64,000 nt of DNA from Elmis aenea (taxonomy: Eukaryota > Arthropoda > Insecta > Coleoptera > Elmidae), in contig OX393579.1 of NCBI GenBank assembly GCA_947652605.1, forward strand, positions 25,813,674-25,877,673. Direction: 5' to 3'. A model generated the notes under the pieces. It did not search any database, was not told the DNA's origin, and saw only the letters and a list, made by a program, of their open reading frames with translations. The translations under genes and the position numbers were made by a program. This document shows, piece by piece, positions 41,701 through 53,700 of the stretch; the stretch's first letter is position 1; each line of letters begins with the position of its first letter.

Positions 41701-44700
41701 GATCTAAAAATATCGCAAAAAGCAGAAAATTGCAAATTGCAGAGTAAATGCTCATTATTCGTTAATTTTACAGAACTTCTTCCCTCATTATAAGTATGTT
41801 CTGTTATTAAAAACTGCAAAAATCGGTAATTACTTCTTTATTTCGAATATTAGCGATATTTTTAAGTCGAACTTATGAGCAAATTTTTCGCGAAAATAGT
41901 AAAATAAATCAAATTTCGCGCCAAACGGTGGCGAATACGAAGAAAAGACTTTTTGTTTAAAGTAAAATGTTCTACCGAAAAACAAGTTCAAGTATGATTT
42001 TAAACAGGGCTGTACTAGTTTTTTATAAAATTTATTGAAACTGAACCCTTATCTTATAACTCCGCCACTGGTTGCTTGTGGGGGTTCACATTCTCACCGA
42101 ATATGGTAACCTGTAAGGTGGTGCTGTATACCGAATTTGGTTTAAATATATTTACTGGTTGGGAAACGGTTAAAAATATTATTGATATTTTTTCGATAAT
42201 TTCAACACCCTATATCTTTAAAATGAAGGATTTTTGAACCCATGTTCATATGGAATATTCGCTTTAAAATAAGTTTTTGTATTTACTGTTAAAGTCCTGC
42301 TACAAAAAAGTGGACCACCCTGTATTTTTGCATTTTTGACTTTAAATGAAATACTACCTACTCTTTCAAAAATATGAAAACTACTTATGTCTAACATATT
42401 AGTTTTTTAAATATATTGACGGATAGAAAACGTTTAAAGAATATTAACATTTATTTACTTTCTAACGCCAGAGTAAAATCATGTAAAGTTTTTATTGAAT
42501 ATACTCTTGTTGTTACGAGGGCTTGAAAGAGCCACTTGAAATAATTTTAAAATGGTGAAATTTCACTTTTTTTCTTGAAATTTCAACGTTTTAAAAAAGT
42601 AAAATTTCACCTTTTATCTTGCAATTACGACTTTTAGGGCCGATTTATTCAAAAACCGGCCCTTAAAGAAGTTAATTTTTAACTTAGACAAGTCTAGAGT
42701 TGCAGCCCATTTGGTTCATAATTTTTGATGCAAACCAGGGACTAAAAACGAAAAAAAAAACCGTTCGTTTCTGTTCGGAACGAAAACGATATATATCGTT
42801 TTCGTTCTTTTCGTTCCCACCCAAAACATTCCCTTTTCGTTTTCGCAAACCGAAATAATAACGGTTAAAACCGGTTTTACGTTTTTTTTTTTTAAATCGT
42901 GTAAATGATTTTGATATACTAAAAGTGATTTAAATCAATTTGCTTAATTTATGAAAAGCCATTTATTTGTATTTCAAAACTAAATAAGCGCTAAGAAAAG
43001 GTTTTCCCGTCAGTCGGAACATATACGTACGTTAAATATCTGCGAATTACACCTTCACATTAAGCGCATTCGTGCGTGCTCACGTTCTAGAAGCAACTAA
43101 CACTCAAAGTTGACGTTCTCGTTTTTACGAGGGTAAAATATTAATTAATGTAACTAGCCAGGATAAAAAGACATATCGTATTAGAAAAATACAGATTTTA
43201 ACATATCTGTAAAATATTCTCCACAGCGGATTTGATTTCCTTATCAGTTTCAAATTTCGTAATAAACAAAAGTTGCAGTGTTAAACCAGGACTATAAGGA
43301 AAATACCTTAACTCAACAAGTCAGAATCCTGGATAATTTGTTGAACTGTGTAAGCCCTTATGCACTCCGTAATTGTCGTGAAGCAGCAAATTTTACGCCT
43401 ATAAATTTGGCTTTTTCTCTGGTTCAACAATTTTAAAATTTTAAATAGTTTCATCACAAACCCATCCTGTAATTGTAAAACACTTCTACGTATATTATAT
43501 TAATAAGATTCATTTCGTGTTCCAGAAAACTGCAGCTATAAGTTTTTTCGCAGAAGATTGATTTTTTGTCTTTTTTGAAGGTGATATGTCCACTAACTAC
43601 TTGGGCTCTAGTTTTATAGTATAGGTTTGGGTTACAACAAAGTCCAGGTTTCGTCACCTTCTTGAAAAAACATGTCGTTTTGTAAAGCATCAAAATTGAG
43701 AAATTTCCTTTTTGTAATTTTTTTTCTCCGGTATAAGCTAGGGGCGTACCCAGAAAAATATTTCAGGGGGGGATATTGTTTTAATTTGCAAAAATAATAC
43801 TGACTAATTTCAAACGAGGCATCGTAATGGTGCAATTAGAAAATGATCTATGGGGCTAGACACAAAAAACGAGTCGTAAGAAAGAGTTGTGGGGGTCCAG
43901 GGGGGCAGCAGTTCCCCGGATAACAGCGCCATAGGCATTTTTTTTTAAATTTTCAAGGTCAAACGTACCCAAAAATAGCACATAAGTAAAATATACAAAC
44001 ATAATATATTTTATATGTATGGAAAAGCAGTCTGTCGAGCAATTTTGAAATACGCTAAATATAATTTCAGTTCTTTTCCAACTTTCGTGGGGGATTTATC
44101 CCCCTAATCCCTCCTTGCATACGCCACTGGAGTTAAAGCTGTTTCGGTATTTAACGAGCAGACACCTTTAATGCGTAAATCATCGTATAAAATATTCAGA
44201 ACTATTGTTTCAGAAACATTAACTTTTTTCAATAATTGAGATTTTTATTTCGCGATCAGTCAACATTAACTTCTCAACTTCTAAAATAGTTTTTTCGGTT
44301 CATGCCTCCAGAGGTCGTCTAAATCTTCGATAATTCCGGACTGATTATATTATTTTTTATTTGAAAATATGTTGGCGAGTCTATTTCATACACTGGTTTT
44401 ATTCTTTTGTGTATGTCCATACCGTTTTTCAAAAAAATGTAAAACACAAAAAATAACAAATAACTGTTGTGCACTATTTATCAAAGGTAACTTTAACCAC
44501 GACAGTAGAGGAAGATTACTTTATACTTATGTCACAGCTACATAACAATATAAAATAGGAACTGTCACTTTTGTTTTTATGACTTCGTCCTACATTATTA
44601 TTTTATCGATTAGTATTATCTATCAACAAACGAAAATCATTATTTCACGTTCAAAGTTACTTTCGTTATACTTTTTATAAAAAATACAGCTGACCATTTT

Positions 44701-47700
44701 TTCTTTTATGTAAGCCTCTTAACAAAACAATCAGGGTAGTGTGAATTGTATGAATAATTATGATTATGAATTATATGGGTCCTTGCAGACTTAAAACTGT
44801 TCTTATTTTTGCAGCTGCTTCACTTTTATCCGCAATGGACCACACAGCGGATCCTTGCCACGATTTTTTCCACTACGCTTGTGGGACTTGGAATAAAAAA
44901 CACGTCATTCCAGAAGACCGGAGCTCAATCAGTACATTCGAAGTAATGGCTGATCAACTGCAAGTTATTTTAAAAGGTATAATCAATATGCTTTTAAGTA
45001 CAAGTAAAGCTTGATAGTGCGCATTAATGCCAAAACAATAAAAAATAAACATGAATGCTTCGTTGTTACTTTTTAATCGCTTATTTGCAAAGGTAAATAT
45101 TATTACATTGTTTATACAGTGCGCGGCAAAAGTATGGAATAAATTCATTAAAATCGAAACAATATTTTTTTGGAAAAAATCCTCGGCCACGTCGATTTTA
45201 TTTTTTAAGAACTTTTATTTTTATAGTAGACTCAATTCTTAAGTTTAATTTGTTTCGAGTAATGACGTCATGGATATTTTTTTGGTTAATGGTAACCTCT
45301 TATTTTTTCTTAATTCTAATAGGCTTTTTAATATCTAAATGACAGTATACAAATTTTGACCCCTTACATAAAAAAATTTCGAAGAAAACACAATTGAAAA
45401 CTGATAAACCTAAATTTTACCATTTAAAAAAATTAATCAAAAACACTGTTGCTAATTAAATTAAGGGTTCGAACAACCATCTATTTGTTTCCTGATAATA
45501 AGCGCGCCTATTTACAAATTCTTTTTGTACCTTTTTATTGACTCCTGGGCTAATAAAAACATGGTGGATAAAATGCTTCGATGATTTATCGGCTTAGAAA
45601 TGGAGTGTTTGATTAATTTTTGTTAATAATAACATGTGGGTTTCTTAATTTTCAATTGTTTTTTTTCGATTTTTTTTAAATGTAAGGTGTCAAAATTAAT
45701 ATACTGCCCTTTAGAGGATTAAAAGCCTTAACAGAATCAAAAACAAAATTTGGAGGTTACCATTAAAAAGAAAAAAAGTCGAATACGTAATTACTCGAAA
45801 ACAAATGAGTTAGTTCAATAGTTTACTAAAACAATGTGTGTTCTTAAAAAATAAACTTGACATAACGGAGTTTTTTTTTTCAAAAATGTATTGTTAGGAT
45901 TTAGATGAATTTATTTTATATTTTTGCCGCGCACTATACAGGGTGGCCAACACAGAAAGATTTTTAAAAATGCCCATTTTGAATTTTTTATATTATGGAA
46001 CTTTTTTAAAAAAAATTATAGTTCTTACAAAGGGAAACAATTTGTCTAATTTAAACTTCTTTGTAGCTCTTACCGTTTACGAGATCCCAATAGGGGCCCT
46101 TCTTTGTGGATCACCCTGTATATTTGCCAATAAAAACTTAAGTAACTTTAAGCGGGTAGTTGCCACTGGGCAAGCCTATCTTTCATTTAAATTAAGGCGA
46201 TAACAAAGCACTTATTGTTTATAAAGAATATATTGTAAATTGATCACAAATGCCATAAAAAATACACAGTGTACCATATTCGAGGCTTAACATAGGGATG
46301 GCGATAAACTTGCAAAACACATTTGAAAACAGGACAGTCACTTTTATTTTTTTTTCACGACCACTGATGTCAATGACTCTTACCGAACAGTCTGCATGCA
46401 TAGTAAGTGGGTCCTTAGTCCTTACGCACGGTAAGCAAAAAGCACAGTTTTTTAATGAAACGATCAAAGAAGACTCACGTCAAACACTTCCTGCATGACT
46501 AGTAAGTGGGTTATAACGCACGGTAAACAAAACGCACACTTGTCTAGAAATGTCAAAGTAGACTTACGTCAAAATTGACAAGACAACGTAATTACATGTG
46601 TATACTAGCCACAAAGCCATTAAAATAATGTATCATGTGATCGTAGAAAAAGTAAGCTACATAACACGAGTTGTAAAGCAATTACGCACTCGTGGAAATA
46701 CGCGCTCGCCGCTACGCGTGCGTAATATGCTTCTAAGAACTCTTGTTATGAAATAAATATGCTATTATGTAACAGTTGTATTGTTATAACATATCAAGTT
46801 TTCAGGTTACGAATTCATGCAATTTTGATAAAATAACTGGACAACTTTTAAAAACAAAAGGATTAAAAAAGTTTTTAATAATATTAATATAAAAATTGTT
46901 TTTAGATTAGATTTTAGATGTTAATACTATATCACCGTAACTAGTAGTTTTAGCGCTTATAAAAAAAAAACGCAATTTTAGTTCAGAGGGAACAAAGAGT
47001 CATACTGAAAAAAAGTTTTGAACTAAACGAACAAAATTTAATTAGATCAGCATGTGGCAATTTAAAAGCGGGAAAGATTTTTTAGTTTGCAATAATCTAT
47101 TCGTTTAGTTTTTCTAGATAAACTTCTGATCTATGAGGGCTGCGGTATTTTATTAAAAAGTCCTATTTAATACCAAATTAAGATTCCACGCCTTAAATTA
47201 AACGAATGTATAGTTCTTAAGCTACTAATTTGGGACACTTGGTATTAACCTGCATATAAATTTAAATGTATGAAAAACCATTCTTTTATTAGGTGTTTTA
47301 GAAGAGCCCATTAGTTCTAATGATAATGAAGCAACAGTAAAAGCAAAGACATTCTACAACACCTGCATGGACATACGTAAGTATTTCTGTTTTAAAAATT
47401 AATAGAAGTAATATTGGATCCGGTTCAAGTCAATAAATTTCCTTTCTCAGCGCAAATCCACAAAATTGGAGACGTCCCTTTGAGGCAAGTTCTCGAGTCA
47501 TTAGGTGGGTGGCCAGTTGCTGTAGCAGATTGGAAACCACCCTCTTTTTCCATAGAAGTGCTTTTAGGACGACTGCGAGGGGATTACAACGAAGGAGTCC
47601 TAGTGGAGCAGTGGGTCGGACCAGACGATAAAAACAGCTCAGTAAACATCATCCAGGTGCGCACAAAGTAAGAAGTAGGTGGAGGCTACCACCAAACTGT

Positions 47701-50700
47701 TCAAATCACTTACGGCAATTGAGTCGTTTCACGCATCGTCAAGTTACGAAAATATTTTACATGGTTTCTATACGCGTTGCTAGTGTTTTCAAAATAATAA
47801 TATTTCAATATTCTACTAAGGTTTTAACAAGTTTTAAAAAGTTCAAATTATTATTTTGAGTTACAGCGTAATGCACTTACAACAACAAATATTTATTCGT
47901 GTTGTTAATGTTTGGCAAACAGACGTCGTCAAAGTTATTTATTGAAATTTGTATAGAACGGTAGTTTGTACGTCCATAATCAATATTTTAAAATATAGGG
48001 GTTTAGGAAAATATTTATGTTATGACACGACAAAATTAGCATATTGTACGACGAAAAAAGAAAAGTTTACGACAAAATTAGTACCTATATAACACGATAA
48101 AATAGGTATCTACATCGAACGACAGATTATACACCAAAAAAATTGGCTTGGCAATTTTTATATTTATACACCAAAATATAATATTCAAAGAAAAAATAAT
48201 GTTCGCTGTAATATATTTGCTAAAATTTTATATTTAACATATGTTTTTATATTAAATGACGAAATATATAAAAATTGGAATAAAAACTCAGATGTACAGG
48301 GTTGCCTACTTTCGATGCCCATACAGGGTATCTCGGTTATTATCAGAGACAGAAAAGAAAAACTAAGTACGTAGTGTCGAGTTGTTTTTTTAAAGGGAAA
48401 TTCATTGCCGTAACAGATTTTTGATATCTTTTTTAATTTTCGAAATATAGCCAAAGACTGATTTTTGGCACTTTTCAAAAATGTTAAATATCTCGCTTAA
48501 ACGAAAAGATAAAAAAAAAACTTTTAAAAAAATGTTGGCATGGTTTTTTGTCCTTAATAAGATAGCGATGTTCATTTTTTTAACTCATGCAAATATTAAT
48601 ATATTTCACCTAACTTTCTTATTTTAAATTGCAACCATGAGCAAATGATATATTTTTGAAAAGCGCAAAAAATTAGCTTTCGATTTATGTCAAAGCCAAC
48701 TATATTTCTTAATGACGAAAAACCATGCAAAAAATGTCTTTAAAGTTTTTTTTCTATTTTTTCGTTTAAGCGAGATATTTAACATTTTTGATATCTTTTT
48801 TAATTTTCGAAATATAGCCAAAAACCAAGTTTGGCAATTTTCAAAAATGTTAAATATCTCGCTTAAACGAAAAGATAGAAAAAAAACTTTAAAGACATTA
48901 TTTTTTTGCATGGTTTTTGTCTTTAATAGGATAGCGATATTCAATTTTTTTTTACTCATACGAATATTGGTATATTACACCTAACTTTCTTATTTTAAAT
49001 GGCAACCATAGTTGGCTTTGACATAGATAAATCGAAAGCTTATTTTTTGCGCTTTTCAAAAATATATAATTTGTTTATGGTTGCTATTTAAAATAAGAAA
49101 GGTAGGTGTAATATATCGATATTCGTATGAGTAAAAAAAAACATTTAATGTCGCTATCTTATTAAGGACAAAAAACCATGCAAAAATTTTTTCAAAGTTT
49201 TTCTCTATCTTTTCGTTTAAGCGAGATAATTAGCATTTTTGAAAAGTGCCAAAATTCGGTTTTTGGCTATATTTTGAAAATTAAAACAGTTATTAAAAAT
49301 CTGTTTACGGCAATGAATTCTCTCGAAAAAGAACTCGAGACTACGTACTTAGTTTTTTTTAAATCTCTGATAATAACCGAGATACTCTGTATGGGCATCG
49401 AAAATAGGCCACTCTGTACATGTGACTTACTGCAAGAAATATTATAAAATCATATAAAACGCCTTAGATAATGTCAAACAAAAAAAGTATAATTTACATA
49501 TAGTTGTGAACGATTATAATATATAATAACATAATAATCGTATCATCCAATATTACCTATTTTCTCGTTTACTTGAATTTTTGTCCTTAAAATATACATG
49601 TTTGTCATTATTTCAAATATTTGTCGTGCATTCTATTTTCCTGTCGTTAAGAATGCCAATTTTGTCGTAAATTATCCCAATTTCTCTTGCAAAAATTACA
49701 GACATCACCACGTGAAATGTGAGTAACTATGATTTCAGTACAAAATACAAATATAATCTATTGTATTACTTTTTAACATAAATTTCATTTATTTCAGTAA
49801 GATATACATAGCATTAAAAGCTACTTTTGTTCAGAGCGACACATTTATGGAATTTTTGTTTCAATTTTTGTTTTAACTTGGCGTATATTGTTTGAATTTT
49901 TTGTATCATTTTCATAACAAAGAATTTATTACAACAGCGTTTCCACAATTATTGCTAAATTTTAGGACATTTAATAACCCAAATATGTCTGCCTTTTATT
50001 ATTAATTAAATGCTAGTAATTTGGCAAGATACTACTTTAATATTAATGCATACAATTAAGTGCAATAACTTTTATCTTTTTTATAATTAAATGTTAATGT
50101 ATTCTTGTAATCCATTAATTTGTTGAGTTAATTACAGTAACGACTAATATTACTAATTTTTTAGTTAGATCAAATGCAATTAGCGTTACCAAGTCGTGAT
50201 TATTATCTTAAAACCAGCAGCGAAGGTGATTTAGAAGCTTATCACAAATACATGACTAATCTAGCCGTGTTATTAGGCGCTAACAAGACAACCGCTTATG
50301 AAGAACTAAAACTGGTTGTGGAATTTGAAAAACGATTGGCCAACGTAAGTAATTAATTAAGCCTATTAATTTTATTAACGGTTATATATTTTGCCCAAAT
50401 AAGACTATCGCACATCAAATTCTCAGAGCATTAAATTTGTAATTTTATTGTAAATGCTTACACACTATTAACAGAGTTGGACAATTTTTTTATTAAGAAA
50501 TTGAATTAAACGGTGTAAAGATATTTGATTTTCTAAAAATGTAAACAATTGTATTTTTACAGTATCTCACATTTTCAACAAAATTTTTTGAAAGAACTTT
50601 TAATCCACTTTCTCATGATAAAATTTAAAAATAATTATGCGAATATTTTTTTAAGTTTAAAGCAAATAACTAAAAATCTATTAACAAAACTTAAAAAATT

Positions 50701-53700
50701 GAAGTAAGTATTAATATTATATCTACCTAATAACAAAGAAAAAAAATCCACTTAATTTTGTAACTTGAACATGAAGTGTATAACAAGTTTTTTTTTCGTG
50801 TTTAAAATATCAATAAATATATGATTTTTAATGTTTACCTTTATATACAGGGCCATTCAAAAAATCTGCAACAAATGGAAAAGTTTTTATTGTAGCTTTT
50901 TCAAAAATTATTATTCTTGATACATGTTGGTGCTTGACCTAAAATTAATTTTAAGTTTAAGAAAAGCTTAATAAAAATTCATATGACACTAAATTTTAAC
51001 GATTTAAGAAATATTCGCAAGAATAGTGCTTTTATTTTAAGAGTTACAAAAACGTTCATAAAGAACAAATGGAAAAGCTAAAATCTAGTGTTATACGAAC
51101 GTCCATTGTACTTTTTTCCTCTTGAAGTTAGTTTTAGTTCATCCACAAACTTTTATTAAGAATAAAATTTACTGAAAAGTCGACATTTCCACTTTTTGCA
51201 GACTTTTTGAATGATTCTGATACATTTCAGATATCCGAAGAACCCATGACATGTTTCAAAATGTTTTAATAAAATCTTTGTTAATGGCTAGAGCCATTCT
51301 GACCTTGACACAGAGGTGCAGAAAGTAATCTTGCAATAAATTGCTATAAAATCATTTTGTACACGGGAGGAAGGGCGATCGACAATTATTTTGCGCTGTC
51401 CATAAGTAATACTCGTATTTAGGACACCTGACCAGATCATACTTAACTAAAATTTATTTAAACCACAAACTATTAATTATGTTTCTAAACATTCTAAAAT
51501 AGATGTAACTCATAGTTTTTTTTAAATTCTTAATTTTAAAATGTGTGAATATACGAGATGTATAAAAATCAAAATATCCAAAGAGGGTACATTATTTCCA
51601 ATTAATAGACTCCAATTTTAAAATGTCAACGATTTTATTTGTTGTAATCAGTAAATAAAAATAAAGGGTTGGCCAGAATTTTTATACATGAGAGAGTCAA
51701 AAAGGTTAAATTTTACTAATTTATTTATTTATCTTTTTATCCAAGCGAGCTATGTAATATTTCAATATCTATAAATAATTTCTTAGGCATCCTTACCAGA
51801 AGCTGATAGACACGATACTAGCGCTATTTATAAAAAATTAACATTACTTGAATTGCAAAAAATAGTGCCCCAAATTAACTGGTTGGAATATTTAAGTTCC
51901 TTCTTATCCGACGAGATTACCGAGAATGAACCGGTGGTGGCGTACGGATTATCATATTTTGTTGAAATGGGACAAATTCTTGCAGAAACTGATAGAAGGT
52001 AAAGCAATAATTCAATTTTTGTATCTAAAATAAAGTAACGATTTTAATTAAAGAGTCATTCATAATTATGTGCTGTGGAGATTAATTATGGCATTAGTGC
52101 CACATATGATTAACGACTACCAAAGAGAAAGGGTGGAATTCCGTAAAATATTATTGGGAATTCTCAGTGAGAGACATAGATGGTCCCAGTGCGTAGAATG
52201 GACAAATAAAAAATTGGGAATGGCTGTTGGCGCACTGTTTATCAGAGACAACTTTAATCACGAGAGTAAGGTAAGATTGCTTTATATGGAAATATACTTC
52301 AAAATTTATATTACAATTATGCTAGAGCTCATATTGCGATTATAGTGTATTTGTATTCAGCGATCTGGAATCAAAAATGTTTTCGTTTTAATGTTCTTCC
52401 CAGGAACAAAATTTTCTACGTTTCGCTTTAGCGTACAGAATTTTTGAACTGTTTATTTTGTTAATTTCAATGAATTTTACTCATCTAAAACACTGACTAC
52501 GACTAAGCTAGACGTATAGCTGTACCGCTGTATAAACAGCTCTGCCGCGGAACACGCTTTTATGGGCACGTTTAGCGAACGGAACAATCAGCATAGAACA
52601 GTTTTAGCTATAATTAGAATTGACAGTTACGGGTTCCATTGGGTCCCGATTTTTCGTTTTCGATTTTGTTCCGTCTGGTTTCTGCTTGTAATAAATAAAT
52701 GAACGTCAGCTCTCCTTATAGGTTCTGTCGCTCTTAAGTAATCTAATATGTCCGCATTCGCTTGTTTATTTACCCTAATTTGCTTTTTCTAATCAATATG
52801 TAGTAAATAATAGGTAAAAAATGTCCCTTAACGTTTGTTGACGGTTAATGTTACCAATTAAATAAAAAAGTGACCTCGATATAATCTTATGAGACGGAAT
52901 TATTTTCTGTAATGTCGTATTTACGGAGTATTGACAGACACCTGGCATCAACCAACGCATGTTTCGGAAAAGTTTAGTCGTAATTTAAAAAAAAAACAAC
53001 ACTTTTATTGTTGGTTATTTAATTTATTTCTCTTACAATTTTATCTAGTTTATTTTTCATGAATGTCGCTTAAATACATTTTCACAAGAGCTATTAAACT
53101 TTTTGCAAGGTCGCAAGTCAATCTGGTAAAATATATTACGAGATTTTGTTGAACTTGAGATTATCTAATAAATTATCTAAGGGATACCACACGAAGGCCC
53201 ATGAGATTTAGGAATACTTCCAGAATATTTTAAGCTTTCCATGATTTAGTAGTTTGATTCATATTCACTTACAAAATATGGTTGGCTCCTGACATGCTAC
53301 AAACTCTTAACAACATTTTATGAACGTCGTTGAAGGAGCTTATTATCACATTAAATTTGTCTGAATGCTTTTTATATATCCACTTACATAAAATATAACT
53401 CCTTAAGAATTTCGACAACAGTAAAAGTCGCTGATTATCGAAACAATAAAATTATAGATAAAGGGGGTTTCTCGTTGCAGAACTTAAATTTTTTATTCTC
53501 TTATTTTAACGCAGACGATAAAATGTAACATTTTATTTCAGGAATACTATGATTTTGACAAATATACTTGCATATAATTATAGGGTGTTTCGAAGTTATA
53601 ACGTCAAGTTTTACTAGCAGTTATTAGATATTTTTTATATGATCGCCTGTCCTACAGCGCATTTAAGAGGAACTGAAAATCATAAAGCTGGCTTTAATTA

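Noticed and set aside
47414..47671. 85-codon frame as a separate gene
   Set aside because: It is exon 5 of the peptidase extended upstream into intron 4 and downstream past the donor.
48185..49447. Several 80-97 codon frames on both strands in intron 5
   Set aside because: All fall in foldback arms with repeated Phe/Lys-rich composition and no recognised domain.
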